NCBI GenBank assembly: GCA_900772625.1
Contig: CAAHEQ010000025.1
Span: forward strand, 1 to 41,982
Direction of reading: 5' to 3'
Source of the DNA: Alphaproteobacteria bacterium
GTDB lineage: Bacteria > Pseudomonadota > Alphaproteobacteria > CAAHEQ01 > UBA3637
DNA length: 41,982 nt
In this document: positions 24,034 through 33,122 of the stretch, in pieces
Layout of the letters: each line of letters opens with the position of its first letter
How positions within the stretch are numbered: the first letter of the stretch is position 1
Program-made: the position numbers and the translations under genes
The notes under the pieces: generated by a model
Told to the model about the DNA's origin: nothing
The model's input: only the letters and a program-made list of their open reading frames with translations
Database searches by the model: none

Positions 24034-26844
24034 TTATTGCCTCATTAACTTTTCCATAATTATGTTCATTTTCATACTGTTCGAGCCTTTAATCAGCACG
24101 ACATCGCCGTCTTCAAGACGTGATTGGAGTGTGTTGATAACCTCGGGCGCGCTTTCAAAAAAGCCGCCTTTGATGGTGTCAGGCAAAATGTCGTACAAAG
24201 GCTTTGTCTCTGCCCCCACGCAAAAGACTAGGTCTATGTGGTTGCGAGCAATGGCATCATTCAAGCCTTGATGCAATACGGCGGACTTTTCGCCCAGCTC
24301 ACGCATTTCACCGATGACAGCCACTTTGCGCCCGTGGTTTGCTCCCAACACATTCAAGGACGCCGTCATCGACGACGGATTAGCATTATAGCAATCATCA
24401 ATAAAAGTAATGCTTTTGCCCATAACCGAGCCTTTGACGAGCGCACCGCGACCTTTGAGCGGTTTCATTTGCGCCAAGTTTTCAATGGCTTTGTCTACAT
24501 CGGCGTTCAGCGACAACACAACTCCCAGCACGCCTAGCGCATTTTGAATAAAGTGCAAGCCTGCCATTTGAAGTTTCAGCTCTTTTTCCTTGCCATTGAC
24601 GTGGATGATTGCACGCGAACCTGCCTCGTCTATGTGATAGTTGATCAGGCGCACGGTGCTGCCCTCTGCCGAGCCGAATGAGTAAATATGACTGAGCCCG
24701 TTTTCGGTGGCTTTTTGTTTTAAAAAGTCGAACATTGCATTGTCTTTGTTCAAAAATACTGCGCCGTTTTTGTTCATATGCGTAAAGATTTCGGCTTTGG
24801 CGGCGGCAATATCTTCAATGGTTTTAAAAAACTCGTGATGCGCCGAACCGACCATGGTAATCAAGGCAACATCAGGTTTGACAAGGTAAGATAAATACTC
24901 CATTTCGCCCGTGTGATTCATTCCCATTTCGATAATCGCCCAATTGGACAGTCGAGGCAATCTTGCCAAAGTCAACGGCACGCCCCATTGGTTGTTCAGG
25001 TTGCCCTTTGTTGCGTGCACAGTGCCTTGACCTTGCAACGCCAACGCCAACATTTCTTTTGAGGTTGTTTTGCCCGAGCTGCCTGTAATACCGATTTTCA
25101 TCGCGCGTGAGTTTTGCGCTGCATAGCGCGCCATATCTTCCAACGCTTCATCGGTGTTGACAACAAAAAAGAGCTTTTCTGTTTGCGTGATGTTTTCAAC
25201 ATCTTGGCTGACAATCGCGGCAACAGCGCCTTTTTTAAGCGCTTCTTTGACATAGTTGTGACCGTCCACTTTTTCGCCTTTCAAAGCGATGAAAATGTCA
25301 CCAGGTTGCAGCGTTCTGGTATCAATCGAAACGCCATAGGCAACGAATGTTTTATAACTTTTGCCACCTGTGGCGTGCTTGAGCTCATCACTTGTCCACA
25401 GCGGTTTTTCTTCTTGACTACGCAAGGCGAGTTGTGCTTGAATCTTGTCATTAAACGGGTGCATAAAGCCGTTAATCAGCTGACCTTCTTCGTGCCCTTT
25501 TCCTGCGATGAGCAGCGTATCATTGGCCTGAAGCTTATGGATAGCGTGATAAATGGCTTTGGCTCTGTCACCAATCGGGCGCGCGTTGGGGCAGCCTTTC
25601 ATAATCTGAGCGCGAATCTCGCCCGCATTTTCAAAACGTGGATTGTCATCAGTGACAACAACATAATCGGCGATACGTTCAGCAATTTGTCCCATAATCG
25701 GACGCTTGCCTGTGTCGCGATTGCCGCCACAACCAAAGACGACCAGCAGCCTGCCTTTCGTTTGCGCGCGCAGTGAGTTGAGTGCGTTTTCAAGCCCGTC
25801 TGGCGTGTGCGCATAGTCCACAAAAATCGGTGCACCTGCTTTTGTTTTGGCGACCAATTCCATCCGTCCTGAGGGGCTTTTTAAGCTCTTCAGCGTTTTT
25901 AAAATGTCCTCCACATCAAAGCCACAGCCAATCACTAATCCGATAGCGGTTAAAATGTTCATTCCTTGGAAGTTGCCCGCCACAGGAATGTCAACGTGAT
26001 AATCTTTGCCAAAGATTTGCAAATCAAGCGTTTGCGATGTTTCTTTTAATTCTTGCTTAATCAAGCGAATGTCTTGCCCTTTGTAGCCATAGGAAATGAC
26101 ACGCAGTCCTTTTTTGAGGCAGGCATCTTTAATGAGCTCGAACTCCTCAATGTCGGCATTTAAAACGGCCACTTCTTTTGTCAGCTCTGTAAAAAGCTTT
26201 AACTTGGCATTTAAGTAATTTTCCATCGTGCCGTGATAGTCCAAATGATCGCGCGTTAAGTTCGTAAAAGCGCTGGCTTTAAATTCAAGGCCGCTTAAGC
26301 GATGTTGCGCAAGCCCGTGACTGGAAGCTTCCAGCGCTGCATACTCAACGCCATTTTCGGCCAATGTTTCAAGGTCTTGATTGAGCGTTAAGCTGTCTGA
26401 AGTTGTCATACCGCCGTATGAGGTAAACTTGCCCGATTGAACCCCGAGCGTGCCGAGTGTGGCTGCGCTTTTGCCGAGGGCTTCCAAAATCTCGCGCACA
26501 AAAAAGACGGTTGAGGTTTTGCCGTTTGTGCCCGTGACAGCGACAAGTGTTTGGGGCTTTTTATTATAATAGTGCGCGCAAATCAAAGCAAAAGCTTTGC
26601 GCACGTCTTGTGTTTCAAATGTGGGAACATCGGCATTGATTGTATGATCTAAAAGCACGGCAACGGCGCCATTTTTGATTGCGACAGGAATGTAATCTTC
26701 ACCGTTTTCCTTGACGCCTTTGAGCGCAACAAACAAATATCCTTTTTTGACTTTGCGCGAATCGCACGCGATGCCTGTAATTTCAATGTTGGCGTCAAAT
26801 GGCGTATCAACTTGTCCTGCTTTTAATAATTCCGATAAAATCAT
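24034..26844 (-). CDS. murEF: Bifunctional MurE-MurF ligase fusion
   Basis: A single frame of 936 residues. Residues 1-475 or so are MurE (UDP-MurNAc-L-Ala-D-Glu:meso-DAP ligase): GTNGKTS (105-111), LEASSHGLAQHRL, NLTRDHLDYHGTMENY, DYAHTPDGLENAL and DDNPRFE, the DNPR motif that selects meso-diaminopimelate. Residues 480-936 or so are MurF (adds D-Ala-D-Ala): VSIDTRTLQPGDIFIALKGE, GITGSSGKTTSKE, EMGMNHTGEMEYL and DDCYNANPSSMTASLNVL. Both halves have intact ATP loops and look complete, with a short linker (SQEEKPLWTSDELKHATGG). Such fusions occur in other bacteria and would couple two successive steps. It lies three bases after the ftsI stop. Confidence 0.94.
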   Translation of the reverse strand: MILSELLKAGQVDTPFDANIEITGIACDSRKVKKGYLFVALKGVKENGEDYIPVAIKNGAVAVLLDHTINADVPTFETQDVRKAFALICAHYYNKKPQTLVAVTGTNGKTSTVFFVREILEALGKSAATLGTLGVQSGKFTSYGGMTTSDSLTLNQDLETLAENGVEYAALEASSHGLAQHRLSGLEFKASAFTNLTRDHLDYHGTMENYLNAKLKLFTELTKEVAVLNADIEEFELIKDACLKKGLRVISYGYKGQDIRLIKQELKETSQTLDLQIFGKDYHVDIPVAGNFQGMNILTAIGLVIGCGFDVEDILKTLKSLKSPSGRMELVAKTKAGAPIFVDYAHTPDGLENALNSLRAQTKGRLLVVFGCGGNRDTGKRPIMGQIAERIADYVVVTDDNPRFENAGEIRAQIMKGCPNARPIGDRAKAIYHAIHKLQANDTLLIAGKGHEEGQLINGFMHPFNDKIQAQLALRSQEEKPLWTSDELKHATGGKSYKTFVAYGVSIDTRTLQPGDIFIALKGEKVDGHNYVKEALKKGAVAAIVSQDVENITQTEKLFFVVNTDEALEDMARYAAQNSRAMKIGITGSSGKTTSKEMLALALQGQGTVHATKGNLNNQWGVPLTLARLPRLSNWAIIEMGMNHTGEMEYLSYLVKPDVALITMVGSAHHEFFKTIEDIAAAKAEIFTHMNKNGAVFLNKDNAMFDFLKQKATENGLSHIYSFGSAEGSTVRLINYHIDEAGSRAIIHVNGKEKELKLQMAGLHFIQNALGVLGVVLSLNADVDKAIENLAQMKPLKGRGALVKGSVMGKSITFIDDCYNANPSSMTASLNVLGANHGRKVAVIGEMRELGEKSAVLHQGLNDAIARNHIDLVFCVGAETKPLYDILPDTIKGGFFESAPEVINTLQSRLEDGDVVLIKGSNSMKMNIIMEKLMRQ

Positions 26845-26847
26845 TTT

Positions 26848-28590
26848 TTACCTCTTTTTTTTGTTCTTTTTGTACTCATAAGCTTGCTCCATATAGCTTG
26901 GAAGCGGCTTATCTTCCTGCGGTTCAACACGCAACACAGGCGCAAGCGTTTCAATAATTTTGCCACCTGTTGGACACGCATTCCAGCCTGCTGTATTGAA
27001 GTACCAATCTTCTTTACGTTTGACTGGATTTTCTATCATAACATACACGATATATTTCGGGTTGTCCATCGGAAAAGCACTGACAAATGAAGTTCTGACT
27101 TTTCCTTCGATGTACTTGCCCGTTTGTGGGTTTTGCATTTGCGCTGTTCCCGTTTTACCGATGACTTGAAAACCTTTGATATTTGCGCTTTTGCCCGAGC
27201 CGATTTCGATGACGCCACGCAACAAGTGACGCATACGATTCGATGTTTTGGCGGACAGGACTTGTTCAGACAGTTGGTTATCATTGCCACCTTTGATAAA
27301 CGTTGGCGTGTGGTACAGCCCGCCGTTAATCAATGCCGCAAAAGCCGCCGTTAAGTGCAACGGCGATACGGCCAGTCCATAGCCATAACCAATTGTTGCT
27401 GTTTCAACATCGTCCCATTTTTTTTGCACAATCGGCTTGCCTTTTTCGGGCAAAGCTAATGGTAGTTGCGATAAAAAGTGAAAGCGCCCTAGGAACTCTT
27501 TTTGGCGTTCGCTGCCCAGCATTTGTGCGATTTTAGCGGTGCCGATGTTGCTGGAGTAAATCAACACCTCGGGCACACTCAAAACACGGTTTTCGGCTTG
27601 AAAGTCGGTAATCGTACGGCCTCTGGCAAGCTTATAGGGATTATGCGCATCAACTTGACTGGTGGTGATAATCAGCCCCGATTCTAACCCAAACGCCACT
27701 GTAAAGGGCTTCATCACCGAACCTAATTCATACATACCGAGGCTGGCTTTATTCAGCGGAATTTTGTTGGCGTCTATCGGCATTTTGTTGAGGTCAAAGT
27801 CTGGCATGGAAATGAGTGCCAGCACTTCCGCATTTTGTGCGTCCATAATAATGCCAACAGCGCCGTCCGCTTGGAACTTTGCCACGGCTTCGGTTAAAAT
27901 CGCGTGCATAATTGTTTGCAAGCGTACATCAACGGAAAGCGTGATTTTTGTATCTGAAGTCAAAAGCGTTTCATATTGTTTTTCAAGTCCTGCAATGCCT
28001 TGGTTATCGATATCGGTAAAGCCGATTAAGTGCGACAAAAGATTGCTTTGCGGGTAAACGCGCCGCTCTGAGTTAATGAAGTTTAATTGTGGATAGCCTA
28101 AATTATTGACTTGGAATTGCTCTTGCGGCGTTAAGTTGCGGCGCAAGTATTTAAATGCGGCTTTGGAGTGGAGCTTTTCCAGTAAATCAGCTCTGTCCAT
28201 CGATGGAAAAATCTGGATTAAATCATCGGCAATTTGATCTGGGTCAGAGATTTGTCTGGCGTCCACATATAAATCGACAATTGGCAGACTGGTCGCAACA
28301 ATGACGCCGTTGCGGTCGGTGATGTCGGCGCGGGAAATTGGATAATCCAGCGGCATTGATGCGTGCTTAAAAGGGTGCGTGTTTTGGCGGATAATGCATT
28401 GTTCGAACAATCGAATGCCTAAAATGGTAAACAAAAAGACAAAGCCGTATGCCAACATCATCATACGGAACTTGCCCGTTTTCAGCGCGTGCACCGTAAT
28501 CGAGTCCAAAAAGCGATAAGAGTCGTTTTCTTTGAGCGGGATTTCTTGGCCGATAGGATAGAGCTGTTCTTCTTTTTTATGAAAAAACAT
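26848..28590 (-). CDS. ftsI: Septal penicillin-binding protein FtsI (PBP3)
   Basis: A class B penicillin-binding protein that cross-links septal peptidoglycan. It has one transmembrane segment near residues 42-60 (MMMLAYGFVFLFTILGIRLF), a pedestal region (DITDRNGVIVATSLPIVDLYVDA), and a transpeptidase domain with the active-site Ser in ELGSVMKPF (SxxK), the SSNIG (SxN) and VIGKTGTAQ (KTG) boxes. The 580 residues are typical. The start shares one base with the ftsL stop (TAATG). Confidence 0.95.
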   Translation of the reverse strand: MFFHKKEEQLYPIGQEIPLKENDSYRFLDSITVHALKTGKFRMMMLAYGFVFLFTILGIRLFEQCIIRQNTHPFKHASMPLDYPISRADITDRNGVIVATSLPIVDLYVDARQISDPDQIADDLIQIFPSMDRADLLEKLHSKAAFKYLRRNLTPQEQFQVNNLGYPQLNFINSERRVYPQSNLLSHLIGFTDIDNQGIAGLEKQYETLLTSDTKITLSVDVRLQTIMHAILTEAVAKFQADGAVGIIMDAQNAEVLALISMPDFDLNKMPIDANKIPLNKASLGMYELGSVMKPFTVAFGLESGLIITTSQVDAHNPYKLARGRTITDFQAENRVLSVPEVLIYSSNIGTAKIAQMLGSERQKEFLGRFHFLSQLPLALPEKGKPIVQKKWDDVETATIGYGYGLAVSPLHLTAAFAALINGGLYHTPTFIKGGNDNQLSEQVLSAKTSNRMRHLLRGVIEIGSGKSANIKGFQVIGKTGTAQMQNPQTGKYIEGKVRTSFVSAFPMDNPKYIVYVMIENPVKRKEDWYFNTAGWNACPTGGKIIETLAPVLRVEPQEDKPLPSYMEQAYEYKKNKKKR

Positions 28591-28880
28591 TACGGCTCCT
28601 TTTGAATGTCGGCAATTTGCGAAAAGCGAATGATTTGGCTGGCTTTGACGGGTTGCAGCTTGGTGTTTTTGTCGGCCAGCATTTTAAGCCGCTCTGGATT
28701 ACTCAAGTTCGTCCATTCCGCTTTCAGGATATGAATAGAGCGATTGTTTTGCATAATCTTGCGGTGCAGCTGTGCCAGCTCGGTTTGCTTGGCCAGTACG
28801 TGGTATTTGAGCATAAACATACCACACGTTGCGCTAAACGCGATCAGGCCACAGAAAAAGTAAAGGATAAAGCGTTTCAT
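28590..28880 (-). CDS. ftsL: FtsL-like divisome protein
   Basis: A 96-residue bitopic protein. It has a transmembrane segment at residues 4-24 or so (FILYFFCGLIAFSATCGMFML), then a heptad-like periplasmic helix (LAKQTELAQLHRKIMQNNRSIHILKAEWTNLSNPERL) ending with the family's NPERLKMLADKN motif. Sequence conservation in FtsL is low, so the assignment rests on topology, the NPERL motif and its position between rsmH and ftsI. The TGATG junction with rsmH shares one base. Confidence 0.88.
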   Translation of the reverse strand: MKRFILYFFCGLIAFSATCGMFMLKYHVLAKQTELAQLHRKIMQNNRSIHILKAEWTNLSNPERLKMLADKNTKLQPVKASQIIRFSQIADIQKEP

Positions 28881-29812
28881 CAGACCTCGTCCTTTAATCG
28901 AACCGCACTGCGCAAGCGAGCAGAGCGCGCCCGTGGGTTTATCTTTGTTTCCGCTTCAGATGCCGCCAGCGGTTTTTTGCTTTTTAAACAAAAAGCGCAC
29001 GGGCTTGGGGCTAAAGCTGCGTCTTTTTTATATTTGTTGACGTGGACGTTGGGCGCTGTTTCGGATTGGAAGAATTGCTTAACAATCCTGTCTTCCAGAG
29101 AATGGAACGTGACGACCGATAAAACGCCATTAGGCTTCAGGATTTTCTTGGCGGCTTCAAGAGCTTTTTCAAGCTCTCCCAATTCGTTGTTGACGTAAAT
29201 ACGCAGCGCTTGGAATGTGCGCGTAGCCGAGTCTATATCGCCCGCCTTGTGAGGCATTACGGCGTGAATAGCACACGCCAGTTGCAGCGTGTCTGTAAAC
29301 GGGGTGATTGTACGCTGCGTGATGATTTGGTGCGCAATACGGCGTGCAGCGCGTTCTTCCCCGTAATGGAACAAAATGTCAGCAATTTCGTCTTCTTTAA
29401 AAGTGTTGACAATGTCGGCCGCGCAAAGACCTTGCTGGCTCATACGCATATCGAGCGGCCCTGACTTTTGAAATGAAAAGCCACGCTCGGGCTGGTCGAT
29501 TTGCATAGACGATACACCAATGTCTAGTACGACCCCATCCACAGGTTCGGTTGCAATCTCGGCCATTTGGCTAAAGCGCTTTTGATATAGTTGCAGGCGC
29601 GGCGCGTACTTTTTTACAAGCGCTTGCCCATCGCGAATAGCATTCGGGTCTTGGTCTATCGCCAGCACGCGCGTGTCGGGTGCAGCGTTTAAAATGGCCT
29701 CACTATAGCCACCTGCGCCAAAAGTGCCGTCTATGTATGTACCGCCTTGATGAATGTCTAACGACTCTATGACTTCATTCAACATGACGGGAATGTGCTT
29801 GCGTTCAACCAT
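28880..29812 (-). CDS. rsmH: 16S rRNA (cytosine-1402-N4)-methyltransferase
   Basis: RsmH (MraW) makes N4-methyl-C1402 in 16S rRNA. It has the N-terminal HIPVMLNEVIESL, SAM site YIDGTFGAGGYSEAIL, LAIDQDP, GVVLDIGVSSMQIDQPERGFSF, LDMRM, ERAARRIAHQI and TFHSLEDRIVKQFF. The ATG at 29812 has AAAGGCGAC upstream. The longer in-frame start at 29881 lies on the predicted promoter and is rejected. The protein has 310 residues. It is the first gene of the dcw operon here; mraZ, which usually precedes it, is absent. Confidence 0.95.
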   Translation of the reverse strand: MVERKHIPVMLNEVIESLDIHQGGTYIDGTFGAGGYSEAILNAAPDTRVLAIDQDPNAIRDGQALVKKYAPRLQLYQKRFSQMAEIATEPVDGVVLDIGVSSMQIDQPERGFSFQKSGPLDMRMSQQGLCAADIVNTFKEDEIADILFHYGEERAARRIAHQIITQRTITPFTDTLQLACAIHAVMPHKAGDIDSATRTFQALRIYVNNELGELEKALEAAKKILKPNGVLSVVTFHSLEDRIVKQFFQSETAPNVHVNKYKKDAALAPSPCAFCLKSKKPLAASEAETKINPRARSARLRSAVRLKDEV

Positions 29813-29851
29813 TTTTATTTTGTCGCCTTTTTGTAAAAACTTTTTCTTAAA

Positions 29852-29881
29852 TGGATAGCACGACAGCGCATAAAAAGTCAA
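29852..29881 (-). promoter_or_regulatory. Putative promoter of the dcw operon
   Basis: Minus strand: TTGACT (29876-29881), 18-base spacer, TATCCA (29852-29857), leader of about 33 bases before rsmH. The -10 is weak. Confidence 0.4.
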
Positions 29882-29904
29882 TAAAAAATTAAGTCTTTTT
29901 TTAG

Positions 29905-29933
29905 TTTACATTTGCCGAAATATTCGCTACAGT
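29905..29933 (+). promoter_or_regulatory. Putative promoter of dnaB
   Basis: TTTACA (29905-29910), 17-base spacer, TACAGT (29928-29933), +1 near 29940, divergent from the dcw promoter. Confidence 0.5.
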
Positions 29934-29957
29934 AGAACCGAAAAGGAATCCAAAAAA

Positions 29958-31424
29958 ATGAATGATATGACAACACAAGACATTACCAATTTACGCTTGC
30001 CACCGCAGAGTTTGGAGGCAGAACAAGCGCTGTTAGGTGCGATTTTGACGAACAACCGCGCTTTGGAAAAGGTGGTCGAGTTTTTAAAGCCCGAACATTT
30101 TGCAAACCCGATTCACGGCAAGATTTATGCGGCATGTCAAGTGTTGACTGAACGCGGCCGATCCGCGGACCCGATTACGCTGAAAGATTATTTTGCAAGC
30201 TCGGGTGCACTGGAAGATGTCGGCGGCGCAGATTATTTATTTCAACTGGCCGCATCGTCCACGACAACGATCAACGCGGGCGATTATGGTAATCAGATTT
30301 TCGATCGCTATATGCGCCGTCAACTGATTGGCTTGGGCACGGATATCGTAAACGATGCGTTTGACATTAAGCTTGATAATTCGGCCATTCAACAAATCGA
30401 GCACGCCGAAAAAAGTTTGTATGATTTAGCTAATGAAGGTGAGCTGGAGGGAGGCCCTAAACCCTTGACAATCGGCGCGGCGCAATTGCTTGCCGCAACG
30501 CAAGAGGCGATGAATAATCCCAACGGTGTCGGTGGTATTCCAACGGGGCTGGCAGATTTAGATCGTCTGCTGGGTGGTTTGCATAACACGAACTTGATTA
30601 TTTTGGCGGGGCGTCCTGCGATGGGTAAAACGGCGCTTGCCACTTGTATTGCCGCGAATGTGGCGCGTTATTTTAAAGAGCAAAACCAAAAAGGCGGCGA
30701 AAAGAAAAGTGTTGCATTTTTCTCGCTTGAAATGTCGGCCTCTGAATTGGCGGGGCGTATTTTGTCGAACTATACGCAAATCGAGGGCAACCGTATTACA
30801 GGTGCTGGCCTGACTGTGCCCGAGTTTGAAAAAATGGCCGAGGCAATCAAGGACTTGGAAGACTTGCCTTTGCTGGTTGATGAAACTCCAGCCGTGACGG
30901 TGACCGCCATTAAAAACCGCGCCCGCCGTATGAAACGTGATAAAGCGCACGGATTGGGCTTAATTATCATCGATTACTTGCAGCTGATTCAAGAAAGCGG
31001 ACGCGCCGAAAACCGTGTACAGGCTTTGTCCGAAATGACGCGAACGCTCAAAATTATGGCCAAAGAGTTGGACGTGCCCGTGATTGTTTTGTCGCAGCTC
31101 AGCCGTTTGGTTGAATCGCGTGATAATAAACGGCCTCAGCTGTCGGACTTGCGTGAATCTGGCTCTATCGAACAGGATGCTGACATTGTGATGTTCGTTT
31201 TCCGCGAAATTTATTATTTGATGAATGACCAGCCTATTCAGCGCGAGCGCGAAAGCAATGAAGCATTCCAAAAACGATGCCAAGAATGGGAGCAAAAGAA
31301 AATCGATTTGGCGCAGCGTGCCGAAGCAATCATTGCAAAGCAGCGTCATGGCTCGACAGGAACGGTTGATTTATACTTTGATGGTAAATATACCTTCTTT
31401 GGCAATCTTGCAAAGAATGGATAA
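29958..31424 (+). CDS. dnaB: Replicative DNA helicase DnaB
   Basis: The hexameric helicase of the replication fork. The N-terminal domain starts LPPQSLEAEQALLGAILTNN and includes the HGKIYAACQVL block. The RecA-like C-terminal domain has Walker A GRPAMGKTALA, SLEMSASELAGR, Walker B LIIIDYLQLI, VIVLSQLSR and DLRESGSIEQDADIVMFVFRE, then KQRHGSTGTVDLYFDGKYTFF. No intein is present. The 488 residues are normal. AAAAGGA precedes the ATG. It is divergent from rsmH, an unusual neighbour. Confidence 0.97.
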   Translation: MNDMTTQDITNLRLPPQSLEAEQALLGAILTNNRALEKVVEFLKPEHFANPIHGKIYAACQVLTERGRSADPITLKDYFASSGALEDVGGADYLFQLAASSTTTINAGDYGNQIFDRYMRRQLIGLGTDIVNDAFDIKLDNSAIQQIEHAEKSLYDLANEGELEGGPKPLTIGAAQLLAATQEAMNNPNGVGGIPTGLADLDRLLGGLHNTNLIILAGRPAMGKTALATCIAANVARYFKEQNQKGGEKKSVAFFSLEMSASELAGRILSNYTQIEGNRITGAGLTVPEFEKMAEAIKDLEDLPLLVDETPAVTVTAIKNRARRMKRDKAHGLGLIIIDYLQLIQESGRAENRVQALSEMTRTLKIMAKELDVPVIVLSQLSRLVESRDNKRPQLSDLRESGSIEQDADIVMFVFREIYYLMNDQPIQRERESNEAFQKRCQEWEQKKIDLAQRAEAIIAKQRHGSTGTVDLYFDGKYTFFGNLAKNG

Positions 31425-31429
31425 AAAAC

Positions 31430-31458
31430 TTGACAAACGTATTGGCGTGTGTTATAAG
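31430..31458 (+). promoter_or_regulatory. Near-consensus promoter of the ankyrin gene
   Basis: TTGACA (31430-31435), 17-base spacer, TATAAG (31453-31458), +1 near 31465. It starts only five bases after the dnaB stop codon. Confidence 0.75.
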
Positions 31459-31490
31459 AAACGAACGTTTTTTATAAAAAGGAGCTTGAT

Positions 31491-32747
31491 ATGTTTGATT
31501 TTGATAATATCTACAGTGAAGATGATTTGCTTGAACTTAAAGAGCAGGGCGCAAGCCGCGAGGAGCTTTTAAAAGCGTATGCGATGATTCCACAAAACAA
31601 TCGCCGCAAAGAGCGTCTTGCTAATCAAGAGCGCAAACAAGCCCAAGAAAAAATCTTGGCGGCGCGCGTTTTTTCAACAATGTATCCAAAGAATTGGGAA
31701 GCAATTTATTTACAAGATGTTGAAGAGCTGGTGCGCAAAGGTGCTGATATCGAAGCAAAGGACGTTTTTGGCTCGACAGCCCTTAAAAACGCCGTGCAAG
31801 CAAATCGCCCTGATTTGGTAGCTTTCTTTATTAAAAAGGGTGCAAATGTCAACACGCAAGATAACAGCTCGGTGACGCCACTGATGGCGGCAGCCGATAA
31901 GCCAGATGGGCTTGCAATGGCTTTACAGTTGCTCAAAAACGGAGCTAAAGTCGATGCAACAGATGTTTTCGGTTATACCGCATTAAGCGCGGCAACCACA
32001 AATGAAATGCGTTTTTTATTGATTAAGCACGGCGCGAAAGTCAATGTACCAAGTAAACTTGTCCGTGGGCAAACAGTCTTGATGACAGTCATTGGCGGCA
32101 AAAATCAAACATCCAACAGATTGACAGAAATAATGATTGCAAAAGGTGCTGATGTGAATGCGCAAGACAATAACGGTCTGACGCCACTGCACTATGCGTG
32201 CGGTGCGGGCAAAGAGATGACAGAGACGCTTTTGAAAGCCAAAGCGAACCCAAACATTCAAAACAAAAAAGGTCAAACGCCACTGATGTATCAAATCCGC
32301 ACGCGTTCAAAGGAAGAAATGGCAACTTTGCTGGCTCATGGTGCAAACGTAAATGCAAAAGACGGCTTTGGGCGCACAGCTTTGATGTACGCGGCTCAAG
32401 TTGGGTTAAAGGACAAGGTTGCATTCTTGCTTGAAAAAGGGGCTAATCCGCTCTTTTTTGATCGTTCAGGTCACACAGCGTTATCGCTTGTCACACATAA
32501 CAAAGAAAACCAACCGTTGATTAAATTGTTGGAAGAGGCTACGAAAATGAGCTATGCCGCATCGCAGATGCTGGTCGGCCAGTTTGAAGAGCGCAGCCAA
32601 AAGGCCTCAGAGATTTTGGAAGTCAATAATCATAAATTGCGCCGTGCCTTGTTTATGGGCGTTTCGCACACAATGCCAATTAATGTGAACAGGTGGCAAA
32701 GGCAACGGCAAATAAATTACGACCTCTTATCAAAAGAGCGTGATTAA
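31491..32747 (+). CDS. Ankyrin-repeat protein
   Basis: A 418-residue protein. A charged N-terminal region of about 75 residues with no signal peptide (MFDFDNIYSEDDLLELKEQG) is followed by about seven ankyrin repeats between residues 75 and 350, with recurring G.TAL..A....N...FLI..GA.VN cores, e.g. NGLTPLHYACGAGKEMTETL and FGRTALMYAAQVGLKDKVAF. The C-terminal 75 residues are charged and not a repeat. Ankyrin repeats bind proteins, and in host-associated bacteria some are secreted effectors, but nothing here shows export or a partner. AAAGGAG precedes the ATG, and the gene has a strong promoter of its own. Confidence 0.88.
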   Translation: MFDFDNIYSEDDLLELKEQGASREELLKAYAMIPQNNRRKERLANQERKQAQEKILAARVFSTMYPKNWEAIYLQDVEELVRKGADIEAKDVFGSTALKNAVQANRPDLVAFFIKKGANVNTQDNSSVTPLMAAADKPDGLAMALQLLKNGAKVDATDVFGYTALSAATTNEMRFLLIKHGAKVNVPSKLVRGQTVLMTVIGGKNQTSNRLTEIMIAKGADVNAQDNNGLTPLHYACGAGKEMTETLLKAKANPNIQNKKGQTPLMYQIRTRSKEEMATLLAHGANVNAKDGFGRTALMYAAQVGLKDKVAFLLEKGANPLFFDRSGHTALSLVTHNKENQPLIKLLEEATKMSYAASQMLVGQFEERSQKASEILEVNNHKLRRALFMGVSHTMPINVNRWQRQRQINYDLLSKERD

Positions 32748-32765
32748 GAAAAACGCGAAAAAGAT

Positions 32766-32802
32766 AAACGGCGAAAGTTAAAATCAAGAAGCTTTCGCCG
32801 TT
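32766..32802. terminator. Bidirectional terminator-like hairpin
   Basis: AACGGCGAAAG (32767-32777) is the reverse complement of CTTTCGCCGTT (32792-32802). It can end the ankyrin gene on the plus strand and contains the stop codon of the minus-strand gene at 32784. The T-rich tails on both sides are interrupted. Confidence 0.65.
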
Positions 32803-33122
32803 GTTTGTTCCAATTCAAAAGCTGGCAATTGTGGCGTCACGACCACAGGCAAAAAGTAATCTGAAATGACAGTTTGAGTATGTGTATCGACTTCAAAAAG
32901 CAATACTTTGCCGCCTTGACGCAAAACAATTTTGGCCGCATCGTTTAAGTAATCCAAAATAAAAGGTTCTTCAGGGCGTCTGTAAAGCAATGCGTGATCA
33001 CCGCCGTCATATAAGATTTTTGGCGTTGCGTGTGGCAACCCTTGTATCGCAGGGATGACAATGATTAACATTCCTGTTTCACTGATAAAGCAAGTATATT
33101 GTTTTAATTGGTTGATAATCAT
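32784..33122 (-). CDS. Hypothetical protein coupled to the Ala-rich protein
   Basis: A 112-residue protein I do not recognise. It lacks a signal peptide, looks like a small mixed alpha/beta soluble protein (GMLIIVIPAIQGLPHATPKILYDGGDHALLYRR, then GKVLLFEVD) and has a Pro/Glu/Thr-rich tail. Its ATG overlaps the stop of the upstream gene by four bases (ATGA), so the two products are made together. A small partner or chaperone role is only a guess from this arrangement. Confidence 0.65.
   Translation of the reverse strand: MIINQLKQYTCFISETGMLIIVIPAIQGLPHATPKILYDGGDHALLYRRPEEPFILDYLNDAAKIVLRQGGKVLLFEVDTHTQTVISDYFLPVVVTPQLPAFELEQTTAKAS

Noticed and set aside
25114..25776. Open frame of 220 codons on the plus strand inside murE/murF
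   Set aside because: Antisense to conserved ligase sequence with no start signals or recognisable domain.
28602..29198. Open frame of 198 codons on the plus strand opposite ftsL and rsmH
   Set aside because: Antisense to two well-supported genes with conserved motifs.
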